A stretch of DNA of 64,000 bases from Pantoea cypripedii (GTDB taxonomy: Bacteria > Pseudomonadota > Gammaproteobacteria > Enterobacterales > Enterobacteriaceae), in assembly GCF_011395035.1 (NCBI RefSeq), contig NZ_CP024768.1, forward strand, positions 3,031,978 through 3,095,977, given 5' to 3'. The translations under genes were made by a program, and so were the position numbers. Below are positions 43,770-52,811 of the stretch, piece by piece; positions within the stretch are counted from its first letter, which is position 1, and each line of letters opens with the position of its first letter. Under the pieces are notes generated by a model. It was not told where the DNA came from, did no database searches, and saw nothing but the letters and a program-made list of their open reading frames with translations.

Positions 43770-45416
43770 TCAGCCGCCGTTGCGCTGATGGAGCGAGGCA
43801 GTCACCTTGCGTAGCAATGGCGGAAGGTCGTCCTTATCCAGCACCACTTCCACCAGCGACAGATGCTCGCTGCGCGCCAGTAACGCCATCACCCCTTCCA
43901 GTTGCACCGTTTCGCTGACGCGCCAGCTTTGTGCAGCCCCCTCCAGACTGAGCGCCTGTGGCAACGCGGTCCAGTTCCACTGGGCGATATCGTTGTAACG
44001 CTGATGCGCACCGTGTATCGCCCGCTCGACGGTATAGCCCTCATTATTCAGAAGAAAAATAATCGGCTGCTGACCATCGCGCTGCATCGAGCCCAGTTCC
44101 TGAATGGTTAACTGCGCCGAGCCATCGCCGATGATTAAAATCACGCGGCGGTCCGCTCGCGCGGTTTGCGCACCAAAGGCTGCCGGTAAAGTATAGCCAA
44201 TCGATCCCCACAGCGGCTGTACCAGCAACTGGGCATCCTGCGGCAACCGCAGCGCCGCAGCACCAAAGGCGGCAGTGCCTTGATCGGCCAGGATAATATC
44301 ACCGGGCTGCAAAAACTGCTGCATCGCCTGCCAGAAAGCGTTTTGCGTGATTAATGCGTCATCAACCGGCTCGCTCGTGCTGATCGGGGTTTGTCCCAGC
44401 GCCCACTGCGCGCCATATTGTTTGAACAGCGGTTCCAGCGCGCTGAGCGCTTGCGCCATGGTCAGCGGGGCGAAGGTTTCCCCGGCAACCATCGCATGGA
44501 AAGGTTGCAGATCGATCAGTCTGGCAGCGGGCAGTTGCTGGGTAAAACCCGCGGTTAAGGTATCGGTGAAACGCACACCAACACAGATCGTAACGTCAGT
44601 CTCCTCAATCGCCGACTGCACCTGCGGCGTGCTGCCTTCAGCGGCGTAGGTGCCGACAAAACCCGCTTGCTGCTCATCCAGCACCCCTTTGCCCATTAAT
44701 AAGGTGGCTGCGGGAATGGCGCGAATCTGGCGTAGCGCCGCCAGCTGAGCCTGCAATTGCCAGCGGGATGCAAGGAAATCGGCCAGCAGCGCCACGCGCT
44801 GTGCTGAAGCCAGCAATCGTTCCGCCGCCCTTGCAAACGCCTCTGCTGCCGAAGCAGGCGTGCTGACAGAGGATGGCAGCGACGGCAGTTCAACCTCAGC
44901 CTGCTCCACATCAACCGCCATCAACAGATAACCGGGCCGGTGTTGATGAAGCGCCTCACTGATCACACGATCAATTTCCTGAACCGCATTCTCCGCCGTC
45001 AGCACCGCGCTCGCAGCACAGACCTCTTGCGCCATCCGGCTGAAGTGGCGAAAATCTCCATCGCCGAGCGAATGATGGACGCAATCCCCCTGCCGTTGTG
45101 CCTCGCTGGCTGGCGCACCAACAATATGAATAACCGGAACATATTCCGCATAGCTCCCGGCGATACCGTTAATCGCGCTCAACTCGCCGACGCCAAAAGT
45201 GGTCAGCAACGCGGCCGCGCCGTTGCAGCGGCCATAGCCATCCGCAGCATAAGCCGCGTTCAGCTCATTGGCACACCCCACCCAGGTCATCTCCGGATGT
45301 TCAATCACGCTATCCAGGAACTGTAAATTGTAATCGCCCGGCACCCCGAATAAGTGCCGGATGCCCGCCTGCTGTAAACGCAACAACAAGTATTCGCCAA
45401 CTTTAAACGTTTTCAT
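43770..45416 (-). CDS. ipdC: Indole-3-pyruvate (phenylpyruvate) decarboxylase
   Basis: IpdC is a thiamine diphosphate enzyme that decarboxylates indolepyruvate to indoleacetaldehyde, the key step of the plant-hormone (IAA) route in Pantoea and Enterobacter. It is 548 residues. The catalytic glutamate is in VGCANELNAAYAADGYGR, the HH pair in GDCVHHSLGDGDF, and the ThDP motif is GDGSAQLTIQELGSMQRDG followed by NNEGYTVERAIHG. It is divergent from the aldo-keto reductase gene with a 217-bp shared upstream region. Confidence 0.93.
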   Translation of the reverse strand: MKTFKVGEYLLLRLQQAGIRHLFGVPGDYNLQFLDSVIEHPEMTWVGCANELNAAYAADGYGRCNGAAALLTTFGVGELSAINGIAGSYAEYVPVIHIVGAPASEAQRQGDCVHHSLGDGDFRHFSRMAQEVCAASAVLTAENAVQEIDRVISEALHQHRPGYLLMAVDVEQAEVELPSLPSSVSTPASAAEAFARAAERLLASAQRVALLADFLASRWQLQAQLAALRQIRAIPAATLLMGKGVLDEQQAGFVGTYAAEGSTPQVQSAIEETDVTICVGVRFTDTLTAGFTQQLPAARLIDLQPFHAMVAGETFAPLTMAQALSALEPLFKQYGAQWALGQTPISTSEPVDDALITQNAFWQAMQQFLQPGDIILADQGTAAFGAAALRLPQDAQLLVQPLWGSIGYTLPAAFGAQTARADRRVILIIGDGSAQLTIQELGSMQRDGQQPIIFLLNNEGYTVERAIHGAHQRYNDIAQWNWTALPQALSLEGAAQSWRVSETVQLEGVMALLARSEHLSLVEVVLDKDDLPPLLRKVTASLHQRNGG

Positions 45417-45568
45417 GCGCAGCTACTCCTTTGTGGGTTATATCAGGAGTATTACCGATGAGGCTGAATTGGTTGAGTTTTAACCGAAGTTACTCAGAAA
45501 GATCTGGCAAGCGATCGTTACGTTGAAGGAAAAATCTGTAAGTTGCGATCCCCCGCGCGTTTGCCATT

Positions 45569-45586
45569 AGTGTAAACGCATACACT
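45569..45586. promoter_or_regulatory. Palindrome between ipdC and the reductase gene
   Basis: AGTGTA-aacgca-TACACT is a perfect 6-bp inverted repeat in the divergent gap, 48 bp before the reductase start. The spacing does not fit a TyrR box (TGT to ACA spans 14 rather than 18), so the factor is unknown. Confidence 0.45.
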
Positions 45587-45633
45587 GCTATGCTAATGAC
45601 ACTTTCTCCTTCCCTTTGCGACAGGAACGCTGC

Positions 45634-46623
45634 ATGACTGCTTTTCCCCATCCCGAACGCTATCAACAAATGCAATACCGCCGCAGTGGACGTAGCGGCC
45701 TGAAATTGCCCGCTATTTCTCTCGGCCTTTGGCACAACTTTGGTGATAGCACCAGGGTTGATAACAGCCGGACGCTGCTGCGCCATGCCTTCGATCGTGG
45801 CATCACGCATTTTGACCTTGCGAATAACTATGGGCCGCCGCCGGGTTCCGCAGAAGAGAATTTTGGCCGTATTCTGCGGGAAGATTTTCGTGGCTACCGC
45901 GATGAGCTGGTGATCTCCACCAAAGCCGGTTACACCATGTGGGACGGCCCTTACGGCGACTGGGGTTCACGCAAATATCTGATTTCCAGTCTCGATCAAA
46001 GCCTGAAACGGATGGGGCTGGAGTATGTGGATATCTTTTATCATCACCGCCCGGACCCCGAAACGCCGCTGGAGGAAACCATGCGGGCGCTGGATCAGGT
46101 GGTACGCCAGGGTAAAGCGCTGTATGCCGCGATCTCAAATTATCCGGCAGAGAAAGCCGCCGAGGCGATTGCCATCCTGCGTGATCTGGGCACGCCCTGC
46201 CTGATTCATCAGCCACGTTATTCGATGTTTGAACGCACGCCGGAGCAGGGGCTGCTGGATGTACTTGGCGAGCAGGGTGTGGGTTGTATCGCTTTCTCGC
46301 CGCTGGCTAGCGGCGTGCTGACCGATCGCTATTTGCAGGGGATCCCCGAAGATTCGCGTGTGGCCAGCGGCAGTAAGTTTCTGCGTGAAGATCAGCTGAC
46401 GCAGGAAAAAATGGCGAAAGTTCGCGCATTGCATGCCATCGCCCAGCAACGTGGGCAAAAACTGGCGCAGATGGCGCTGAGCTGGGTGCTGCGCGACGCG
46501 CGTGTCACCTCGGTATTAATTGGCGCCAGCAAAACCGCGCAAATTGATGATGCCGTCGACATGCTGAGCCAGCCAGAGCTGAGCCAGGCAGAACTTCAGG
46601 CTATCGCCGCTATTTTGATGTAA
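45634..46623 (+). CDS. Aldo-keto reductase (YghZ/Gpr type)
   Basis: A 329-residue NADPH-dependent reductase close to E. coli YghZ, which reduces L-glyceraldehyde 3-phosphate and detoxifies methylglyoxal. Diagnostic segments are LPAISLGLWHNFGD, GITHFDLANNYGPPPGSAEE (catalytic Asp and Tyr), and SSLDQSLKRMGLEYVDIFYHH. The cofactor-binding end SVLIGASKTAQIDDAV is present. It is slightly shorter than YghZ (346). The start at 45634 has AGGA 8 bp upstream. A GC-rich hairpin (GCCCGGTGAGCGCCGGGC) follows the stop. Confidence 0.88.
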   Translation: MTAFPHPERYQQMQYRRSGRSGLKLPAISLGLWHNFGDSTRVDNSRTLLRHAFDRGITHFDLANNYGPPPGSAEENFGRILREDFRGYRDELVISTKAGYTMWDGPYGDWGSRKYLISSLDQSLKRMGLEYVDIFYHHRPDPETPLEETMRALDQVVRQGKALYAAISNYPAEKAAEAIAILRDLGTPCLIHQPRYSMFERTPEQGLLDVLGEQGVGCIAFSPLASGVLTDRYLQGIPEDSRVASGSKFLREDQLTQEKMAKVRALHAIAQQRGQKLAQMALSWVLRDARVTSVLIGASKTAQIDDAVDMLSQPELSQAELQAIAAILM

Positions 46624-46782
46624 CCGCTTTCCCGCCCGGTGAGCGCCGGGCGCCTTCCTCAGCAGAAAACTCTTATTTCAGACTTTCCTCAGCGCTTTCG
46701 GACTGCTTCTTAAAGCTTTACTGGTCCGATATGGCAAACTAGCGCAACGGCAGCAACCGATAAGCTGCCGCAAAGGAGAATT

Positions 46783-47127
46783 ATGAAACGTGGAATTTTG
46801 TTTGCCGCCTTGCTGGCAACGCTGTCACCCCTGGCCCTACACACAGCCCATGCCAGTGGCGCCACCATTAACCTGGCACCCGGCATCACCCTGCAATTAG
46901 GCGACCGCGATAATCGTGGTTATTACTGGGACGGCGGTCGCTGGCGCGAACCGCGCTGGTGGAACGATCGTTATCGCTACCATGACCACCGCTGGTGGCG
47001 ACATGAAGAATGGCGTCGTCATCAGGCCTGGGAGCGTGAACGTGAGCGTCGCCGCCATGAACGCTGGCGTTATGAACATCGTTACGACCATCCTGGTCGT
47101 GGACCTGGTCATCATGACCATCGATGA
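46783..47127 (+). CDS. ypeC: DUF2502 periplasmic protein YpeC
   Basis: A 114-residue precursor with a signal peptide (GILFAALLATLSPLALHTAHA) and a mature part beginning ATINLAPGITLQLGDRDNRG, then extremely rich in Trp, Arg and His (WWNDRYRYHDHRWWRHEEWR). It matches E. coli YpeC in layout and in position beside mntH. The function is unknown; the composition suggests binding of a polyanion or metal. The start has AAGGAG upstream. Confidence 0.88.
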   Translation: MKRGILFAALLATLSPLALHTAHASGATINLAPGITLQLGDRDNRGYYWDGGRWREPRWWNDRYRYHDHRWWRHEEWRRHQAWERERERRRHERWRYEHRYDHPGRGPGHHDHR

Positions 47128-47135
47128 TCTGTCGG

Positions 47136-47160
47136 GGTGCGCTTGATGCGCACCTTTTTT
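47136..47160 (+). terminator. Terminator after ypeC
   Basis: GGTGCGC-ttgat-GCGCACC followed by T6-7 is a standard Rho-independent terminator. Its T-tract overlaps the mntH stop codon on the other strand. The stem sequence is that of the dispersed GGTGCGC palindromes. Confidence 0.85.
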
Positions 47161-48400
47161 ATAACCCCAGCGCCTGTCCGACCAGCAGATAGATATTCAG
47201 CGTCACCACCAGCACCACAATCACCCAGCCAATGGTTTGCATCAGACGTGAGTTGACCATCTCCTCACCCATCAGCGCACGATTGCCGGTGAAAAACAGC
47301 AGCGGCACCAGCGCCAGTGCGATACCAAAACTCAGCAACACCTGGCTGAGTATCAGAATCCGTGTCGGATCCCAGCCTGCCCAGATAACAATAAAGGAAG
47401 GCAGCATAGTAATGGTGCGACGCAGCCACAGCGGGATATGAAAACGGATAAACCCCTGCATCACCACCTGCCCGGCCAGCGTGCCGACCACGGTGGAAGA
47501 AAGACCCGCTGCCACCAGACTCAAACCAAATACCGTTGCCGCCGCGTGGCTTAACAGCGGTTGCAGCGTCAGATAGGCCTGATCAAGATCGGCGATACCG
47601 CTATGGCCGCTAAAGTGAAAGGCTGCCGCGGCAGTTGCCATCATCGCCAGGTTAACAAATCCGGCGATGGTCATGGCAATAGCCACATCCAGTTTGGTGG
47701 AGGAGTAACGCTGTCCTTTGGTGCCCTGATTACCGTATTGGGTCAACGCCGAATGCAGATAAATCACATGCGGCATAATGGTCGCACCCAGCACCCCGGC
47801 CGCGAGGAACACCGCATCAGAAGTCGGCAACGATGGCAGCGCCATGCCGGTGATGAGTTCACTGACCTTCGGCTGTGAGAAGAACAACTCGACAATATAA
47901 GCCGCCGCGACAAACATCAGCAGGCCGCCAATCACCAGTTCCAGTGGTTTTTGCCCGCGATTTTGCAGCATCAGAATCAGGTAAGTGGCAATGCCTGTCA
48001 GCACCGCCCCCTGCAATAGTGAGATACCCAGTAACAGCTTAAAGCCGAGCGCAGCCCCAATAAATTCTGCTAAATCGGTGGCCATGGCGATGATTTCGGC
48101 CTGAACCCAGTAGAACCATACTGCCGGACGCGGAAAGCGGTCACGGATGTGTTCCGCGAGATTTTTGCCGGTGGCGATACCCAGCTTGGCCGACATGAGT
48201 TGGATCAGCGCAGCCATAATGTTTGCCCAGACCACCACCCACAGCAATTTGTAGCCGTAGGCAGCCCCCGCCTGGATATTGGTGGCAAAGTTACCAGGAT
48301 CGATATAACCGATGGCCGCGATGAAGGCCGGTCCCAGCAACGCAAGTTTAACCTTTCTGGCTCCGCGAGCGGCGCGCTCTGCGGTGCGGCTTTCTGACAT
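47159..48400 (-). CDS. mntH: Mn2+/H+ symporter MntH (Nramp)
   Basis: MntH imports manganese (and iron) with protons at the inner membrane. It is 413 residues (E. coli 412) with 11 membrane segments. The metal-binding DPGN motif is in AAIGYIDPGNFATNIQAGAAYGY, and the MPH motif is in LGATIMPHVIYLHSAL. An MntR box lies 107 bp upstream of its start. Confidence 0.97.
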   Translation of the reverse strand: MSESRTAERAARGARKVKLALLGPAFIAAIGYIDPGNFATNIQAGAAYGYKLLWVVVWANIMAALIQLMSAKLGIATGKNLAEHIRDRFPRPAVWFYWVQAEIIAMATDLAEFIGAALGFKLLLGISLLQGAVLTGIATYLILMLQNRGQKPLELVIGGLLMFVAAAYIVELFFSQPKVSELITGMALPSLPTSDAVFLAAGVLGATIMPHVIYLHSALTQYGNQGTKGQRYSSTKLDVAIAMTIAGFVNLAMMATAAAAFHFSGHSGIADLDQAYLTLQPLLSHAAATVFGLSLVAAGLSSTVVGTLAGQVVMQGFIRFHIPLWLRRTITMLPSFIVIWAGWDPTRILILSQVLLSFGIALALVPLLFFTGNRALMGEEMVNSRLMQTIGWVIVVLVVTLNIYLLVGQALGL

Positions 48401-48772
48401 AGTTTTTGACCCTGTCTTAACGCTTGTTTACCCGTACAGATTACGGGGCATTCAAGGCAAGTGAAAAATGGTTATAGTTATCGCTTTAATAGATGATGCT
48501 ATAAAGTATAGCCTTTGCTATATCTTGCGGTAAAGCCAGGTTTTGCCAAAATTTACACAACAGAATTTAATCTACCCTCGGCTTATTTTATAGACAATCA
48601 CTTTGTGGTTATTTTTCTTGTAAAGGAGGTGTGAAGAACTTGTGATGGCTGAGACTAATCCGAGAAATATGTCGATACCGAATACTTATAATGTGGTTTA
48701 GATCTCGTTTTTAAGTAACGCGTTACATAGAATACGCAGCAAAATACAACCCTCCTCAAATTTGGAGCCGAC
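48401..48772. other. mntH-nupC divergent regulatory region
   Basis: This 372-bp, AT-rich gap holds the MntR box for mntH, a good -10 (TATAAT at 48687-48692) for nupC without a clear -35, a TGTGA half-site (48641-48645) that could serve CRP, and an AAAGGAGGT ribosome-binding-like stretch (48622-48630) followed by an 18-codon frame at 48645-48701. Apart from these I see nothing gene-like. Confidence 0.5.
48507..48522 (-). promoter_or_regulatory. MntR box of mntH
   Basis: TATAGC-cttt-GCTATA is a perfect palindrome matching the core of the enterobacterial MntR site (TATAGCAAAGGCTATA type). It predicts repression of mntH by Mn-loaded MntR. Confidence 0.82.
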
Positions 48773-49963
48773 ATGTCCCATATTTTGCACTTTCTTTTAG
48801 CATTGGTGGTGGTAGCCGTGCTGGCCTTGCTGGTCAGTCACGATCGTAAAAGCATCCGTATTCGCTATATCGTTCAGCTTCTGGTGATTGAAGTTCTGCT
48901 TGCCTGGTTCTTCCTCAACTCTGAAGCGGGCCTCGGCTTCGTAAAAGGGTTTGCTGGCCTGTTTGACCATCTGCTGAAGTACGCAGCAGAAGGCACCAAC
49001 TTCGTGTTCGGCAACATGAATGAAAAAGGCCTCGCCTTCTTCTTCCTCAATGTTCTGTGCCCGATCGTCTTTATCTCTGCCCTGATCGGTATTTTGCAAC
49101 ACTTTCGTATCCTGCCCTGGGTCATTCGTGGCATCGGTACCGTGCTGTCAAAAATCAATGGCATGGGCAAACTGGAATCCTTTAACGCCGTCAGCTCTCT
49201 GATTCTGGGACAGTCAGAAAACTTTATCGCCTATAAGGATATCCTCGGCAAAATGTCACAGCGCCGCATGTACACCATGGCCGCCACCGCGATGTCAACG
49301 GTGTCGATGTCGATTGTCGGTGCCTACATGACCATGCTGCAGCCGAAATATGTGGTCGCCGCGCTGGTGCTGAACATGTTCAGTACCTTTATCGTGCTGT
49401 CGCTGATCAACCCGTACCGCGTTGATAGTGAAGAAGATCTGCAATTGCAGGACCTGCATAAAGGCCAGAGCTTCTTCGAAATGCTGGGTGAGTACATCCT
49501 GGCCGGTTTCCGCGTTGCCATTATCGTTGCAGCGATGTTGATCGGTTTTATCGCCCTGATTTCCGGCCTGAATGCGTTGTTTGACGTGATCTTCGGTATC
49601 AGCTTCCAGGGCGTGCTGGGCTATGTATTCTACCCGTTTGCCTGGGTGATGGGCGTGCCATCTAACGAAGCGTTGCAGGTTGGCAGCATCATGGCAACCA
49701 AACTGGTTTCTAACGAATTCGTTGCGATGATGGATTTGCAGAAAATTGCCGGCCAGCTTTCTCCACATGCTGAAGGCATTCTGTCGGTGTTCCTCGTCTC
49801 CTTCGCCAACTTCTCTTCTATCGGCATTGTTGCTGGCGCGATTAAAGGCCTGAACGAAGAACAGGGTAACGTGGTTTCCCGCTTTGGTCTGAAGCTGCTG
49901 TACGGTTCCACCCTGGTGAGCGTGCTTTCTGCCGCGATTGCCGGACTGGTGCTGGCATTCTGA
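48773..49963 (+). CDS. nupC: Nucleoside:H+ symporter NupC
   Basis: NupC imports pyrimidine nucleosides and adenosine with protons. It is 396 residues (E. coli 400) and collinear with it; FNAVSSLILGQSENFIAYKD and YVFYPFAWVMGVPSNEALQV are concentrative nucleoside transporter signatures, the second near the substrate site. It is divergent from mntH as in E. coli. Confidence 0.97.
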   Translation: MSHILHFLLALVVVAVLALLVSHDRKSIRIRYIVQLLVIEVLLAWFFLNSEAGLGFVKGFAGLFDHLLKYAAEGTNFVFGNMNEKGLAFFFLNVLCPIVFISALIGILQHFRILPWVIRGIGTVLSKINGMGKLESFNAVSSLILGQSENFIAYKDILGKMSQRRMYTMAATAMSTVSMSIVGAYMTMLQPKYVVAALVLNMFSTFIVLSLINPYRVDSEEDLQLQDLHKGQSFFEMLGEYILAGFRVAIIVAAMLIGFIALISGLNALFDVIFGISFQGVLGYVFYPFAWVMGVPSNEALQVGSIMATKLVSNEFVAMMDLQKIAGQLSPHAEGILSVFLVSFANFSSIGIVAGAIKGLNEEQGNVVSRFGLKLLYGSTLVSVLSAAIAGLVLAF

Positions 49964-49968
49964 TGCAC

Positions 49969-49998
49969 AGGGCGAGCTGCGGCTCGCCCTTCCCTTCT
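49969..49998 (+). terminator. Terminator after nupC
   Basis: AGGGCGAG-ctgcgg-CTCGCCCT followed by TCCCTTCTT is a strong stem 6 bp after the nupC stop; the T-tract is interrupted. Confidence 0.75.
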
Positions 49999-50155
49999 TA
50001 ATTATTCCTATCCGTTATATCTCAATTTTCCCCACCGCTCGCCACGCCCGCTCCTGCTTCGCCGCGCCACGCAAAACCTTTGCACAATATTGAATTTCCG
50101 TTGCCACCGCCTGCACCCGTAGCTTTTCTCCCTGACCTCATATCAGGAGAACAGC

Positions 50156-51244
50156 ATGAGCATTCAATTCCTTGGCATGATTGGCCACCGTCTCGCCTCC
50201 GAGATCATCCCGGCCAGCGGCTCGTTATTTGACAAAGATTACATCGCCCGTTTTGCTCGCGCCCATGAAGACGCTGGATTTGACCGTATTCTGGTCGGTT
50301 ACTGGTCCGATCAACCCGATGGCTTTCTGGTTACCGCTCACGCGGCGGCACACACTACAAAGCTGAAATTCCTGCTGGCACACCGCCCTGGTTTTGTCGC
50401 ACCCACGCTGGCCGCACGTAAACTGGCTTCGCTCGATCATCTGACCGATGGCCGTCTGGCGGTGCATATCATCAGTGGCGGTAGTGATAGCGAACAACGT
50501 CGCGACGGCGATTTTCGCAACAAAACCGAACGCTATGCGCGTACCGATGAGTTTCTGACGGTGCTGAAGCAGAGTCTGGAATCGACTCAGCCCTACGACC
50601 ACCAGGGAACGTACTATCAGGCCGAACAGGCCTTTTCCGCCATCAAACCCTTGCAGAAAAAGCTGCCGATCTACTTTGGCGGTTCTTCTGTCGAAGCTAT
50701 TGACGTCGCCGCGCGTCATGCGGATGTGTTTGCGCTGTGGGGCGAGCCGCTTAAAGGCGCAGAAGAAACGGTTCGCAACGTGCGGGCCGCAGCGGCGAAA
50801 CAGGGAAGGAACATCGATTTTAATATCTCCTTCCGTCCGATCCTCGGCAAAACCGAAAAAGAAGCCTGGGAACGCGCCGAATATATCCGCGCAACCGCCG
50901 AAAAGCAGCTGGCGGAAACAGGGTATACCTTCGGTTTGCCGAAACCACAGAGCGTCGGTGCGCAACGCCTGCTGGCTGCCGCGAATGAAGGCGATAGGCT
51001 GGATAAAGTGCTGTGGACTGGCGTCGCCAAACTGGTGCAGGGTGGCTACAACTCGACAGCGCTGGTGGGAACGCCAGAACAGGTATCTGATGCGCTGCTC
51101 GATTACTATCGCCTCGGCATCCACAACGTGTTGATTCGCGGCTTCGATCCGCTCAATGACGTGGTGGAATATGGTCGTGAGTTGCTGCCGCTGACGCGGG
51201 AAAAAGTGGCAGCGCTTGATAACAAAGAAAAAAGGAGCGCCTGA
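50156..51244 (+). CDS. LLM-class flavin monooxygenase, SsuD-like
   Basis: A 362-residue FMNH2-dependent monooxygenase of the alkanesulfonate monooxygenase group, which releases sulfite from organosulfonates. Diagnostic segments are FLAHRPGFVAPTLAARKLAS, LTDGRLAVHIISGGSDSEQR, RYARTDEFLTVLK and LPIYFGGSSVEAIDVAARHA. The ribosome binding site is AGGAG before ATG. It is the first gene of a four-gene operon. A flavin reductase (SsuE) is not nearby. The true substrate may differ from SsuD. Confidence 0.88.
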   Translation: MSIQFLGMIGHRLASEIIPASGSLFDKDYIARFARAHEDAGFDRILVGYWSDQPDGFLVTAHAAAHTTKLKFLLAHRPGFVAPTLAARKLASLDHLTDGRLAVHIISGGSDSEQRRDGDFRNKTERYARTDEFLTVLKQSLESTQPYDHQGTYYQAEQAFSAIKPLQKKLPIYFGGSSVEAIDVAARHADVFALWGEPLKGAEETVRNVRAAAAKQGRNIDFNISFRPILGKTEKEAWERAEYIRATAEKQLAETGYTFGLPKPQSVGAQRLLAAANEGDRLDKVLWTGVAKLVQGGYNSTALVGTPEQVSDALLDYYRLGIHNVLIRGFDPLNDVVEYGRELLPLTREKVAALDNKEKRSA

Positions 51245-52224
51245 TGCGCCTGGCTGCTTTATTTGCCAGTCTGACCCTGGCGTTATCCCTTAATCCGCTG
51301 TTTGCGGCAGAAAAAGTCACCCTGCGGCTGGGGGATGTCAAAGGCGACCGCTTTGCCGCGCTGAAAGCCTCAGGCGAGCTCAACAACCTGCCATACGATC
51401 TTAAACTGACGGCGTTTGATTCTGGTGCACCGGTGCAGGAAGCCCTGAACGCAGGGGCGCTGGATGTCGGTTTCACCGGCGACCTTCCCTTCCTGTTTGT
51501 CTATGCCGCTGGCGCGCCGGTTAAAGCCGTGGGGGCGTGGCAGAACAATCCCGATAGCATCGCCCTGCTCACCCGTCCCAATGCCGGGGTGCACAGCCTG
51601 CAGGATCTGAAAGGCAAACAAATTGCGGTGAATCGTGGCGGATGGGGCCACTATCTGATTCTTGGCCTGCTGGAACGCGCAGGCCTGAAACCTGACGACG
51701 TTACGCTGCGCTTTCTGGGGCCGGTTGATGGCCGCGCCGCGTTAACTTCCGGCGCAGTAGCCGCCTGGGCACCGTGGGAACCATACATTGCCACCTCCAC
51801 GGTCGTGGATGGCACGGTACGTGTACCGCAGGGGGGCGGCAAGGGGATTATGTCTGGCTACTCTTACGCGCTGGCGCGCGATGAAGCGTTGAGCAATCCG
51901 GAAAAGCGCAAAGCCATTGCCGATTTGCTGGTGCGCTTAGCCAAAGCTCAGATCTGGGCACAGCATCATCCCGAAGAATTCGCCCGTGTGCTGGGTAAAA
52001 CCCTCAACATGCCAACCAACATTACTGCCAGCTGGATCGCTGATGCGCGCATCCGTCCTTTGGTGTTTGATGCCAGCCTGATCGGCACCCTGCAAAAATC
52101 AGCGGATTTCTTCCACCGCTACCAGGTGCTGCCAAAACAGGTCGATGTCAGCAAAGCCTTTGATTTCAGCCTCGCGGCAGGAGCCAACCAGGTAGCGAAA
52201 AGTGCCCAGGGGGATAAATCGTGA
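51244..52224 (+). CDS. ABC transporter substrate-binding protein, SsuA-like
   Basis: A 326-residue periplasmic binding protein with a signal peptide (RLAALFASLTLALSLNPLFA). The early FDSGAPVQEALNAGALDVGFTGD segment and later TSGAVAAWAPWEPY are typical of the NMT1/SsuA/TauA group for sulfonates and taurine. Its start overlaps the previous stop by one base. No permease or ATPase gene follows, so it must borrow a transporter encoded elsewhere or act otherwise. Confidence 0.88.
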   Translation: MRLAALFASLTLALSLNPLFAAEKVTLRLGDVKGDRFAALKASGELNNLPYDLKLTAFDSGAPVQEALNAGALDVGFTGDLPFLFVYAAGAPVKAVGAWQNNPDSIALLTRPNAGVHSLQDLKGKQIAVNRGGWGHYLILGLLERAGLKPDDVTLRFLGPVDGRAALTSGAVAAWAPWEPYIATSTVVDGTVRVPQGGGKGIMSGYSYALARDEALSNPEKRKAIADLLVRLAKAQIWAQHHPEEFARVLGKTLNMPTNITASWIADARIRPLVFDASLIGTLQKSADFFHRYQVLPKQVDVSKAFDFSLAAGANQVAKSAQGDKS

Positions 52225-52811
52225 GTGAGCTTCAGCACCATCGTTTACGGACCTTTGTCAGCCATCTGGCGCAGTTGCTCGATAGCCAGCCCGATGAACA
52301 CACTATTTTGCAACGCGGCAGCAGCTGGCTGAGTGAGTTAATCCGTCATGATGACTGGCTGGATGAAGCCTTCACCCAGCCACATCCGCAGCATTATCAA
52401 CAATATTTACTCTACGCCGATGCACAGCAACGCTTCTCGGTGGTGAGTTTTGTCTGGGGACCGGGCCAGCAAACCCCGATTCACGACCATCGCGTCTGGG
52501 GTTTGATTGGCATGTTACGCGGCGCGGAAATTTCGCAGTCGTGGCAACCCGGGCCACAGGGATTACAACCAGAAGGCTCGCCAGTGCGTCTGGAGCCGGG
52601 CAGCGTTGAAGCGGTGTCACCCACCGTGGGCGATATCCATCGTGTCAGCAATGCGTTTGACGATCGCGTCTCCATCAGCATCCACGTTTATGGCGCAAAT
52701 ATCGGCGCGGTTCAGCGCGCGGTATATCGTGAAGACGGCAGCGAAAACGTGTTTATCTCCGGTTACAGCAACCGTTATTTACCCAACATCTGGGATCTTT
52801 CACATGACTAA
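52221..52811 (+). CDS. Cysteine dioxygenase-type cupin (thiol dioxygenase)
   Basis: A 196-residue cupin. The iron ligands are His88 and His90 (TPIHDHRVWGLIGMLRG) and His140 (GDIHRVSN); Tyr157 in IHVYGAN fits the conserved active-site tyrosine. Such enzymes add O2 to a thiol to give a sulfinate (cysteine or 3-mercaptopropionate). The VVSFVWGPGQQTPIHDHRVWG stretch, to my recollection, resembles the bacterial mercaptopropionate branch more than animal cysteine dioxygenase. It starts with GTG overlapping the previous stop. Confidence 0.85.
   Translation: MSELQHHRLRTFVSHLAQLLDSQPDEHTILQRGSSWLSELIRHDDWLDEAFTQPHPQHYQQYLLYADAQQRFSVVSFVWGPGQQTPIHDHRVWGLIGMLRGAEISQSWQPGPQGLQPEGSPVRLEPGSVEAVSPTVGDIHRVSNAFDDRVSISIHVYGANIGAVQRAVYREDGSENVFISGYSNRYLPNIWDLSHD

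Noticed and set aside
45569..45586. TyrR box between ipdC and the reductase gene
   Set aside because: The palindrome's TGT-to-ACA span is 14 rather than 18, so it does not fit TGTAAA-N6-TTTACA. I list it only as an unassigned palindrome.
48641..48656. CRP site for nupC
   Set aside because: Only the left half (TGTGA) matches and the distance from the presumed start site is about 50 bp; too weak to list as a feature of its own.
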